A DNA stretch of 64,000 nt, taken from positions 1 through 64,000 of the forward strand of contig JAFGWI010000292.1 in the NCBI GenBank assembly GCA_016937215.1, in the 5' to 3' direction. The position numbers and the translations under genes were made by a program. The notes beneath the pieces were generated by a model that saw only the letters and a list, made by a program, of their open reading frames with translations, did no database searches and had not been told where the DNA came from. The DNA comes from Spirochaetales bacterium (lineage in GTDB: Bacteria; Spirochaetota; Spirochaetia; SZUA-6; JAFGRV01). Shown piece after piece: positions 38,378-46,860 of this stretch (its first letter is position 1; each line of letters starts with the position of its first letter).

Positions 38378-39538
38378 ATGAAATTCCGATATGAAAATTT
38401 CGGGGGAATTATTGCCAGCAACGCGCCCCCTTTTTTAGCTTTTGTGAATCGTGAATACGCGCGAAACCAGGGATACGAAGAATCACCTCTTTGGCAAGGA
38501 AATGATGATATCGATATATTGACCGCGCCTACCGAGGTCCATCTTGCTATAACCAGCACTTGTACCGGCGATTGTCCTCATTGTTATATGGATTCCGGCG
38601 CCAGGGATCCTGATGAGCTGGATACAATAGGTTTAAAAAAGGCTCTCACGGCTCTTGCCAATATGGGAGTGTTTCATGTGGCCCTGGGTGGAGGTGAAGC
38701 TCTGCTCCGGGATGATCTCTTTGAGGTGGCAGCTCATGCAAGGAAGATAGGACTGGTGCCCAATCTCACTGTTTCGGGTTTGAATCTTTCGGAAAAGAAT
38801 GTTCATAAAATGAAAGTTTTTGGTCAGGTTAATGTCTCGGTGGATGGAGTGGGGGACGCTCATGCTGTTTTTCGCGGCCCACATAAATTCCTGCAAGCTG
38901 ACAGTGCCCTTGACCTGCTGATAAAGGCTGGTGTACCTACAGGTATAAATTGTGTTGTTGGGCGTTCCAATTATGGCGGGTTAAAGGATCTTTTTGCCTA
39001 TGCGCAAAAAAAGGGCGTCAATGAACTTGAGTTTCTGCGGGTTAAACCTTCGGGACGCGGTCTTGATTTATATTATAAAGAACGCCTTGATTTTAAGCAA
39101 TCCATCAAACTGCTGCCTCTTTTATCGAATTATTCCAGAAAATTTAAAGTACCTGCTAAAATCGATTGCTCCTTTGTTCCTATGTTGCTTTGGCATCGAC
39201 CGTCGAAAAAATTACTTTTGGCTAATGCGACCTATGGCTGTGAGGCAGGTAATGTATTAATAGGCGCTAAAAGCTCAGGGCGTGTTAGCGGTTGTTCCTT
39301 TCTTCCTGCTCTGGATTTAACCATTGATCAGTTAGCTGATCAATGGGAGGAATATCCTGCTTTTCAGGAGCTCCGCCATTGGCCCGAACAGGCTGCTGAG
39401 CCCTGTCGCAGTTGTGGTTATCTGAAAATTTGTAAAGGAGGTTGTCACGCGGTAGCGGAGAAAATTACCGGTAGTCTTTGGGACCCTGATCCGGACTGTC
39501 CGCGTGTGATTTTATATAGACAATTTAACAGGGCTTAA
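38378..39538 (+). CDS. Radical SAM/SPASM peptide-modifying enzyme
   Basis: The 386-residue protein carries the radical SAM [4Fe-4S] motif as STCTGDCPHCYMDSG (C-x3-C-x2-C near residue 60). GGGEALLRDDL and SVDGVGDAHAVFRGP are typical SAM-barrel landmarks. The C-terminal SPASM region has CEAGNVLIG, SGCSFLPAL, CRSCGYLKICKGGCHAVAEK and DPDPDCP, enough cysteines for two auxiliary clusters. SPASM enzymes of this size modify ribosomal peptides or cofactor precursors (PqqE, mycofactocin and sactipeptide types). The best candidate substrates are the two KKGYNPNSSS peptides 3.3-6.5 kb upstream. GGAGG precedes the ATG. It sits between two paralogous binding-protein genes. Confidence 0.9.
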   Translation: MKFRYENFGGIIASNAPPFLAFVNREYARNQGYEESPLWQGNDDIDILTAPTEVHLAITSTCTGDCPHCYMDSGARDPDELDTIGLKKALTALANMGVFHVALGGGEALLRDDLFEVAAHARKIGLVPNLTVSGLNLSEKNVHKMKVFGQVNVSVDGVGDAHAVFRGPHKFLQADSALDLLIKAGVPTGINCVVGRSNYGGLKDLFAYAQKKGVNELEFLRVKPSGRGLDLYYKERLDFKQSIKLLPLLSNYSRKFKVPAKIDCSFVPMLLWHRPSKKLLLANATYGCEAGNVLIGAKSSGRVSGCSFLPALDLTIDQLADQWEEYPAFQELRHWPEQAAEPCRSCGYLKICKGGCHAVAEKITGSLWDPDPDCPRVILYRQFNRA

Positions 39539-39663
39539 AGAGTTGCTGTATTTCTGGTTTTAAAAATGATAGCGCTCTTATTTATTTATAATCATATGCT
39601 CATGTTTTTTTAATCAATTTGAAATAGAGTGAGCCAAATATTTAATTTTGTAAGGATGATTTT

Positions 39664-40524
39664 ATGATGATCCAGTATATCCTTGTTTGGCTTAAGTCTG
39701 TAAAGACCTGTTTGTTACTTCTTATGCTTCTAGTTTGCTTTTCATGCATTGATAATCAGGATTCAATGACCCGAAAAAAACCTCTTCTTCTCTATGTGGG
39801 AGGGACTATGCGGCCGGTGATGGAAGAGATCGTTAACCGTTATTCTCTGGAAACCGGTCAGCTCTTTGAGTTGGATTACGCGGGAAGCGGTGAGCTTCTT
39901 ATCCGCATGTAGCAGACAGAAAGGGGCGACTTATGTATTGCCCATGATCCTTTTGAAGCCGCTGTCCGTCGTCGGGGAATGGCTAATGAAACCTGGACTC
40001 TGGCAACAATGGAACCTGTGATTGTGGTACAGCCTGGAAATCCACATGATATTCAGGGCCTTGAGGCTTTGATTAATCCGGAAATTAATCTTCTTCTCAC
40101 CGACCGCACCTACTCCACCACAGGCCATCTGGTGACCAGGATGTATGAGAAATTGGGGCTTCTGGATGAACTGGAAGAAAATATCACTGCCCGGCTTCGC
40201 TGTCCCTGTACAGCGGCTAACGCTCTTACTCTTGAAACCGCCGACGCGGCGATTGTCTGGAATGTCGTCGCTGGTTTACGAAAAGACAAACTGGATATTA
40301 TTGAAATTGCGCCGGATCATCGACTTAAGCAAGGCGTGGATGTTGTTACAAGTGCTACTTTTGGCCAAGTGGATATGAGTGTGACCAAGGTTTCTGTGGC
40401 ATTGCTAAAATACTCTCAAAACCCTGATGCCGCCAGGGCCTTTGCTGTATACGCCTCTTCTTCTCGTTGTGCCCCTATCTGGAAGGAATTTGGTTTTCTT
40501 TCCCCTTCAAGTGAAAAGTGGTAA
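39664..40524 (+). pseudogene. ModA-like substrate-binding protein 2 with an in-frame TAG
   Basis: One continuous frame of 287 codons is broken only by TAG at codon 83 (39910-39912). Upstream are a lipoprotein signal (LLMLLVCFSC) and LLLYVGGTMRPVMEEIVNRY. Downstream, QTERGDLCIAHDPFEAAV continues directly to KQGVDVVTSATFGQ and the end. Aligning with the paralogue at 48867 (LLGQIKVTEKGD), the stop falls on a Lys position, and AAG to TAG is one base. Apart from the stop the frame seems conserved, so the lesion is young, a sequencing error, or read through. It follows the radical SAM gene by 125 bp. Confidence 0.8.
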
Positions 40525-40545
40525 ATCAAAAACTAACAACTATTT

Positions 40546-41685
40546 TCATTCTTTTTTGCGTTTATTATTAAAAATGATCAACACAGTGATTCCCCCTGTT
40601 ATCAGGACCAGGCTGATGATCGTGATGATCATTACCATATTCAAGGAAGCCTTGTCCTCTGTGTCTAATTGAATGGTTTTTACCAGCTGGAAGTTTTCAC
40701 TTAGTTTTATATCGTCTTTTACGTCTCCGAAAAGCTCCTGTTGTTTGAATTCTATCATGGAAGAAAGGCCAACCAGGGGAATATCTTCATCTATCCACGC
40801 TTCGCCGTAGGCTTCCCAATCAGCGCTTATAAGCAAGTCCATGCCGGGATTATCGCTTTTTAGTTCACAAGCGCAGATTCCTGTTAGGTAACCTGTTGCT
40901 TCCTCCAGTGAGGATTCAGCTATACCGGCTCCAGCCAGGGCATAGAGTATTCTTCCCCGACCAAAAACAGGAAAGAGAATTGGATAATTGGAAAACTTTT
41001 TTAAACCTGGTTCACTGTGCATAAGAATTGAAATAAAAATTTCTTCTTCCGGGGTTCGTGGTATGGATATTAACGAAAAACGTGTTCGTCGAGTTTTTGC
41101 TTTGCTAATGGCTGAAAATTCGAAGGTGAGTTTGCGGTTAATGATTTCCGTAAATTGGGCTACTTTTCGGGAAACCATTTTTTCTGTTTGTTGGTCTTCG
41201 TCGGTATTACCGCTTTGTATGAGCAGCCATATAACTCCGTCGCCTGACAAGATTCTTTTGCTGATTTCATTTCGGCTAGGTGAGTGAATGATCTTACGGG
41301 CATTCTTCATGCTGGGTTTCCCTTGCCAGAGAGCAGCCATAAATGCCATTGATTGGGGATAATAGAGGGCAAGGCAGGGATAATCGGCGGTTTTAAGCTG
41401 TTCCAGGCATTCTTTCTTTTCATGATTCATTTCTTTGGTTACATTAACTGTTTCAAAATGATAATTTCCTGTGGTGCTGTATTCAATGGAGGATTCTTCC
41501 AGCCAGGCAGCGCATTTATTTGTTTCTTGATCCAGGGCTTTATTGTGAAAGAGATAAACCCGGTAAAGGCTGGGCAACCAACGTTCAAGTGCATAACGAA
41601 AAACCGGTGCATCGCAGCTCCAAAGTCTTCCTACTGGGAGTGACAAAATAAATATTAATATATAAAGAATTTTTCTTTTTTGCAT
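40546..41685 (-). CDS. Secreted single-TM protein of the CDAPVFRYALERW type
   Basis: The 379-residue protein has a signal peptide (KRKILYILIFILSLPVGRLWS), and the mature part begins CDAPVFRYALERWLPSLY. One membrane helix near the C-terminus (MVMIITIISLVLITGGITVLIIF) leaves a short basic tail. From memory, planctomycete proteins of unknown function start with nearly the same CxxPVFRYALERW. The body, about residues 25-345, is probably a thioredoxin-like or sensor domain facing the periplasm; I cannot assign it. AAAGGAAATC precedes the ATG. It is co-directional with the propeller-methyltransferase gene upstream and likely belongs to the same system. Convergent with the binding protein 2 gene. 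Confidence 0.7.
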   Translation of the reverse strand: MQKRKILYILIFILSLPVGRLWSCDAPVFRYALERWLPSLYRVYLFHNKALDQETNKCAAWLEESSIEYSTTGNYHFETVNVTKEMNHEKKECLEQLKTADYPCLALYYPQSMAFMAALWQGKPSMKNARKIIHSPSRNEISKRILSGDGVIWLLIQSGNTDEDQQTEKMVSRKVAQFTEIINRKLTFEFSAISKAKTRRTRFSLISIPRTPEEEIFISILMHSEPGLKKFSNYPILFPVFGRGRILYALAGAGIAESSLEEATGYLTGICACELKSDNPGMDLLISADWEAYGEAWIDEDIPLVGLSSMIEFKQQELFGDVKDDIKLSENFQLVKTIQLDTEDKASLNMVMIITIISLVLITGGITVLIIFNNKRKKE

Positions 41686-41811
41686 GGGTGATTTCCTTTA
41701 ACATTAGGTCTTATCTGGTTTTTCAAGAAACTGTTCAATCAATTCAAGGTTTAAAGAAAGGGAGAAGCAGCTATTACTCCTCCCTTAAGCTTAAAATTAC
41801 TGTTTTAATAT

Positions 41812-41837
41812 AATCTTGATTTGATAAAATCAAGATT
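41812..41837. terminator. Hairpin between propeller gene and CDAPVFRYALERW gene
   Basis: AATCTTGATTT-GATA-AAATCAAGATT is an 11-bp perfect hairpin 10 bp past the propeller gene's stop. The T-run (TTTTTT) is on the plus-strand side, so it terminates the minus-strand gene only weakly; attenuation or processing is possible. Confidence 0.5.
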
Positions 41838-41846
41838 AGTTTTTTG

Positions 41847-44800
41847 TTATTTATTCATCACGCTGACCCATTTTTTTTCGTTTGGCGATAAATCGGATTT
41901 AGGCGCGAAAGCAATGGATGGGAGCATTAGATATGAACAGTCGCATCGGGCCTGTCCTTCAGGAACCAAAACAAGGCCATTGGCAACCGGAGTGTGTATC
42001 CAGCAGGCTGGACGGAATCCACCCCAGTTTTCCACACCCGATTCCCAATCATCCAGGTTGAAATAACCAAATACTCCGGAGCGCATGGTTAGCATATGTT
42101 TGCCGGAAGAGAGAATTCCGCAATTATAGGTTCGTGCAAATGGCCGGTAGATGTCCTTTCCGGTTTTTAATTCGAGTGACCAGGGTTCAAAAAAGATCTC
42201 ATCTTCGATAATCAAAGGCCTGGAGGAATAAACATAGGTGTTGAATCCTTCCTTGTTGGTGGAGGTATAGGGAAAAATGTAAGAAGGATCGGTAATCCCA
42301 TCGGGAATATCATCCAATCCATACATATCCCAGCTGGTTTTTATACCAGCCCCTATTTCAATGTTCCGTTCCCAGATGGTTTTTCCATTGGATGCGTTGT
42401 AGGCGATAATTTTGCCTCCGACTTCGGAATTCAATTTAAAACGGGTATACTGCTGGGTTCCGATGAGGATATTGTGAGGAATGCTTACTGCAGTGAGCGT
42501 AGTGAAGGTGTCAGGAGTACTCCATACCTTATTTCCGGTTTTTGCGTCAAGGCAAAGCAGTTCACCTTTTTGAAGCCCACTTTCATTACTGGGAAAGCGT
42601 AATCTGTCCTGGGAGGCAATTGGCCGGTCAACAAAATATACCTTGTTATCGCCTATTGAAAAAGTGTTATGGCGAATGGAGTTTTTGGCTTCATATATCC
42701 ATTTAACATCGCTTGTTTCGGGATCCATGGCAAAAACAGCCCGGGATTCCGAGTATTGATGACTCATATCTGATTCGCGATAACCGCCGGAAACAATATG
42801 ATCCACATCAGTTATGGTTCCGTAAAGAGTCCCGTCTTTGGCGTACACCAAGCCCCAGTAATTGAGATCTCCCCAGCTGGACTTTCCAGGATCAGAAAGT
42901 TTGGGTGAAGTAAGGATTTTAATTTGATTTCCTGTATATATATCCACCACATGAACTTCCCGGAACGCCTTGTAATACTGCTGCTGCCCTACGCGGATAT
43001 ACATTTTGTCACCATCTATCGCATAATTGGCGCCTGTGATAGCCGCGCCCAGAAGATTGTCCTGATCGTAATGCTTAGCCAAGTCTTCAATATAATAATC
43101 CCAAATGGTATGACCGTTATAGGCATCGTAAGCGCGAATACCATCAATTCCTTGCATAAACAGCATTCCGTCTTTTACAAGAGGAGCAACTCCCCGGCCG
43201 TGTCGCGAAGGAACATCAAAATCAGGATCATCCCACCATAGCATCCCCAATTCGCCTTTAACTCGTTCGTCAAGAGAACAAATTGTATTTGCAGGATCCG
43301 AATACATATGGGTCCATTGGCCGGCGCCCTCCAGTTCTCCTCGGGTTTTCATGGTCATGGATCCAGGTTTTCCAGTGATCAGAATACCGCCATAGGGTCG
43401 TTGAACATGAGGCATGCTGGAGGTGAGGGGATTCTCTCCGGTTTTTACCGAAGATCCTGAAATAATCAAATTGGCAAAATAGCTGGGATAACGGTCTAGT
43501 GTAGTTTCGCTTAATTGAACCTGTACCCGGTTTCCATATAGTCCGGCTTGGTTTAGTTTCTTTCTCGCCAGGGCCACATTGGCCGGATTGGAATCTGTCG
43601 CGATAATATGGAGATTGCTGATTTTAGCCAATTCGTATGCTAAAGCCCCATCACCGCAGTTGACATCAAGGCAGTAACCGTGGCCAATACCTGATTTTTC
43701 AAGAATTTCCTTGGCCGCTTTTTTATAAAGTTCGTTATTTCCATAAGGAGCAGGATTTATTTTTTTACCTTGAATCAGTGCTTTTTTATTTACTGAAAGA
43801 GAATCAAAGCAATAGATTTTACCTTCATCGGTAGACACAAACAGTTTACCCTGAGCAACACATAAACCATAGGGAATGCCTTCTACTTCGGCTGCCCAAA
43901 GGATTTCCTTGTTATCTGAGTCATAGATTGTGATGTGTCCATTGGCTGTGCCGACTATCACTTTACGATCAGCGATAATGATATCAATGCTGTGGGCTTT
44001 TTCCATGGTTTGAATAGTCCATTTGGGGTCATTTAAATAATTATTGATAATCTCTTCACCTTTGGAATTTTTTTCTGTTTTGGAAAAAGTGATATTGTGA
44101 ACATCATAGGCCTTGAGTTTCAGGTCTGTAGGATCCACCGAATAAAGATAGTGAGAGTTGAAGGCCAATCCTGGTGAATTAAACTGGTTAGGTGAGGCGG
44201 CTAATGTGTTAAAGTCGTCGGAGGTAAGACTATGACCGTCGTTTTCGTTAAAAATTCCATTCCGAAGACCTATGATTTCTTCATAATCCCGAGTGTTTCC
44301 CGAGGTCACGAAAAGATATTTGTCAGTGGCAGAGAGCCGTGAGCCTCCGAAATTTCGGTATTGCTGAAAATGAAAATATTCAAGTTCTCCGCTATTAATA
44401 TCATAGGCAGCAGGAACAGCTCGTCCTGTTGGAACGAGAACATGATTATCAGTAACAACAAGATAACCCTGGGCTGAAACTCCGCTGTATCCTTCGGCAC
44501 GATCGTGAGGTTGAAGGGTCCAGGCGTGGCCGGTATCTTCATTTTTCCAGATTTCATTTCCTGTTTCCGGATCCAGAGCAATTATGCTTACTCCTTGTGT
44601 CGGCCAGATCCCGACTCCATAATAGATGATTCCGTTTTTTAGAGCGATACCCCCTCGGGATGGCCAGCTGGATACCATGCTTTTGTTACCAAGTTTGTAA
44701 ATATCAGCATAATGTTCTTTTTTCCATAGAAGTTCCCCTTTGGCAGCAGAAAGACAATAGAGTTTACCGTCATCACTGACCGCGAAAAGCATGTCATTAT

Positions 44801-45203
44801 ACAGAACCGGTGACATTCGAACGGGCGAATCCGTGAAAAAACTCCATACCTCTTCACCACTGTGTATATTCACACTATGAATTTGATTGTCAGTGGAGCT
44901 ACCGTAAAACATTAAATTATCCTTAACGACCACTTGGTTTGCATAATCAAATGTCATTCGGGTATGTACCCCTGTCCAGGCTGGAGATGGTTTTCCGGTG
45001 TCTAGTATCCATCTCAAACCCAAATTGTCAGGGAGCGTGTTGTTTGTGTAACCGCTTCTGTTTGAATCAGAACGATACTGGATCCAGTTGTCATTTTGTA
45101 ATTCCGCGGGAACATTCTCGTTTCCGCCGCCGGCAAACATTGATCCGGTGAAAAATGAGAATAATGATATCAGAAAGTAAAGTCTGATCATTTTCTTTTT
45201 CAT
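41847..45203 (-). CDS. Large secreted PQQ-type beta-propeller protein with an inserted methyltransferase domain
   Basis: The 1118-residue protein starts with a signal peptide (RLYFLISLFSFFTGSMFAGG). Residues about 30-480 form a first propeller with PQQ-type blade motifs (EVWSFFTDSPV, GELLWKKEHY, GNEIWKNEDTG). About 490-600 is a class I SAM methyltransferase-like domain (CLDVNCGDGALAYEL near 510, IIATDSNPANVALARKKL). From about 615 a second propeller follows (GQWTHMYSDPANT, YNGHTIWDYYIE, KTIWERNI). Planctomycete and related proteins with this build are known to me as PQQ-binding-like beta-propeller proteins. SAM is not expected outside the cytoplasm, so the middle domain may have another role. 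GGAGG precedes the ATG. Likely the end-user enzyme or receptor of the island. Confidence 0.85.
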   Translation of the reverse strand: MKKKMIRLYFLISLFSFFTGSMFAGGGNENVPAELQNDNWIQYRSDSNRSGYTNNTLPDNLGLRWILDTGKPSPAWTGVHTRMTFDYANQVVVKDNLMFYGSSTDNQIHSVNIHSGEEVWSFFTDSPVRMSPVLYNDMLFAVSDDGKLYCLSAAKGELLWKKEHYADIYKLGNKSMVSSWPSRGGIALKNGIIYYGVGIWPTQGVSIIALDPETGNEIWKNEDTGHAWTLQPHDRAEGYSGVSAQGYLVVTDNHVLVPTGRAVPAAYDINSGELEYFHFQQYRNFGGSRLSATDKYLFVTSGNTRDYEEIIGLRNGIFNENDGHSLTSDDFNTLAASPNQFNSPGLAFNSHYLYSVDPTDLKLKAYDVHNITFSKTEKNSKGEEIINNYLNDPKWTIQTMEKAHSIDIIIADRKVIVGTANGHITIYDSDNKEILWAAEVEGIPYGLCVAQGKLFVSTDEGKIYCFDSLSVNKKALIQGKKINPAPYGNNELYKKAAKEILEKSGIGHGYCLDVNCGDGALAYELAKISNLHIIATDSNPANVALARKKLNQAGLYGNRVQVQLSETTLDRYPSYFANLIISGSSVKTGENPLTSSMPHVQRPYGGILITGKPGSMTMKTRGELEGAGQWTHMYSDPANTICSLDERVKGELGMLWWDDPDFDVPSRHGRGVAPLVKDGMLFMQGIDGIRAYDAYNGHTIWDYYIEDLAKHYDQDNLLGAAITGANYAIDGDKMYIRVGQQQYYKAFREVHVVDIYTGNQIKILTSPKLSDPGKSSWGDLNYWGLVYAKDGTLYGTITDVDHIVSGGYRESDMSHQYSESRAVFAMDPETSDVKWIYEAKNSIRHNTFSIGDNKVYFVDRPIASQDRLRFPSNESGLQKGELLCLDAKTGNKVWSTPDTFTTLTAVSIPHNILIGTQQYTRFKLNSEVGGKIIAYNASNGKTIWERNIEIGAGIKTSWDMYGLDDIPDGITDPSYIFPYTSTNKEGFNTYVYSSRPLIIEDEIFFEPWSLELKTGKDIYRPFARTYNCGILSSGKHMLTMRSGVFGYFNLDDWESGVENWGGFRPACWIHTPVANGLVLVPEGQARCDCSYLMLPSIAFAPKSDLSPNEKKWVSVMNK

Positions 45204-45565
45204 TGGTTATCCTCCTTGTTTTTAGTAACCATTATTTTTTCTATAGAAGGATTATCGGGTTATATGATTTATTGGATATTAATTATCTGTAATTTATCTG
45301 TCTTGATCCAGTTAATATTTGATTATGATTTTTTGTCAGGCTATTTCAATATTATGAGTTAATTGATATGAAATTATTTCAGTGGAATTAATAAAGAAGG
45401 TTTTGTAAAAAACGAAACTTTAACCCCCTATAGATTTACAAAAATCTATCATTCCCAATAAAATCACAGATTCTTTTTCTTTAATATAAATATAATCATT
45501 AACTAATATTTTCAAGATGATTGTCTGTTTATCGTGCTTCTGATTAAGTCAAAAGGAGCGTTGTT
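45204..45565. other. Divergent AT-rich control region
   Basis: The gap lies between the propeller gene (minus) and the FtsX-like operon (plus), so it should contain two divergent promoters. ATAGATTT-ACAA-AAATCTAT (45430-45449) is an 8-bp inverted repeat, a candidate operator. AAAAGGAG at 45551-45558 is the ribosome site of the next gene. No ORF. Confidence 0.45.
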
Positions 45566-46849
45566 TTGAAACTTCGGGTGTTGGTTGTCAATGAAATCAA
45601 AGGGCAGTTTGCTTCTTTTTTAGTTCTGGTTTTTGGAGCATGGTTGTCAGCTCTTGTGATAACGAGTCAACTGATTATAATTCGGGCCCATGATATTGAA
45701 ACCAGGACTATTCTCGCCGAGAAAGAAACCCGAATAACAGAAGAATTAAAAGAATTGGAAGAAGAGTATCGAAAGTTGATGCTTGAATTAGGATTGAATT
45801 TATACATTTTGCCTGTTGACCAGAATTTGAATGATTTTTATTCCGATGGTTATGCCTCAAAATGGATACCGGAATCCTATGTTGATCGTTTGGCAAAAGC
45901 CAATAAGATTTCGATTCAGCATTTGCTTCCCCTGGTGGAGCAAAAAATCCAGTGGAAGGAGCAAGGCAACCGGAGGGTAATTCTGATTGGCACACAGGGA
46001 GAAGTTCCTTTAGCGGACACTGATTATCGCGAACCGGTTGTGAATCCTGTTTCTCCAGGAGATATCATTTTAGGTTATGAGATCTGGAAGGGATTGGGGA
46101 TTGATGAAGATGACAGTCTTCTGTTAAACAGTAAAATTTTTAGGGTATCCAAACTTCATGCTCGACGTGGAAACAAGGATGATATTACCATGTGGATTGA
46201 CCTGAATACCGCTCAGGAAATGTTGGGAATGCAGGGAAAACTCACGGGAATTATGGCTTTGCAATGTGTTTGCTATGCTGAAGACGCGAGCGATCTGGAA
46301 AATGAGATTGTTTCCATTCTTCCGGGAACACAACTGGTTTTGTTTGAAAATCAGGTTACAGCCAGAATGGAAACCAGGGCAAGAGCGCAAATCCTGTCCC
46401 AGACAACTTTGAAGGCCGAAGCTGAAAACCGGGCCAGGTTAAAAAAAAACAAGAGAGATTTTTTTCTCTGGTTTATTCCTTTTATCATTCTTTTTTCTTT
46501 TTCGGTCGTGATTTTTATGAGCTTCAGGGATGCAAGACAGAGAAGCCTTGAATTGGGAATCTTCTCGGCTTTGGGTTTTTCCTTTAATCGAATATTGAGC
46601 ATTTTCATTCTTAAATTATTTTTAGCAGGTATTTTCGGAGTGATTGGTGGAATATTAAGTGGTGTGATTCTGGGTTTGGTTTTAAGTGGTCTTTCATTAA
46701 CCAGTTTTTGGGAGTTGGTTTTTCAGGTTGACTTTATAGTCATATTTGTGGCTGTTCCCTTTATTATGGGATTAATGGCAGTGGTTCCGTCGGCCCTGGC
46801 TGCTGGTATGGACACGGCAGATATATTAAGCCGTGGAAAAAAAATTTAG
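45566..46849 (+). CDS. FtsX/MacB-type ABC permease 1
   Basis: The 427-residue protein starts at TTG, after AAAAGGAG. One N-terminal helix (SFLVLVFGAWLSALVITSQLII) precedes a large periplasmic domain (about 45-300). Three C-terminal helices follow (FLWFIPFIILFSFSVVIFM, FILKLFLAGIFGVIGGILSGVIL, VDFIVIFVAVPFIMGLMAVVPSALAAG). This is the MacB/LolE four-helix build, used for mechanotransmission or extraction of substrates from the membrane rather than transport through it. The paralogue directly downstream has the same length, so they probably form a heterodimer with the ATPase at 48164. The cargo may be the modified peptides. Confidence 0.85.
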   Translation: MKLRVLVVNEIKGQFASFLVLVFGAWLSALVITSQLIIIRAHDIETRTILAEKETRITEELKELEEEYRKLMLELGLNLYILPVDQNLNDFYSDGYASKWIPESYVDRLAKANKISIQHLLPLVEQKIQWKEQGNRRVILIGTQGEVPLADTDYREPVVNPVSPGDIILGYEIWKGLGIDEDDSLLLNSKIFRVSKLHARRGNKDDITMWIDLNTAQEMLGMQGKLTGIMALQCVCYAEDASDLENEIVSILPGTQLVLFENQVTARMETRARAQILSQTTLKAEAENRARLKKNKRDFFLWFIPFIILFSFSVVIFMSFRDARQRSLELGIFSALGFSFNRILSIFILKLFLAGIFGVIGGILSGVILGLVLSGLSLTSFWELVFQVDFIVIFVAVPFIMGLMAVVPSALAAGMDTADILSRGKKI

Positions 46850-46860
46850 GGAGTTTTCCA

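Noticed and set aside
39910-39912. TAG as pyrrolysine or genome-wide recoding
   Set aside because: Intact genes such as those ending at 10395 and 46849 use TAG as stop, no Pyl gene or PYLIS-like structure is visible, and the protein is not a Pyl family. Kept only as a thing to check.
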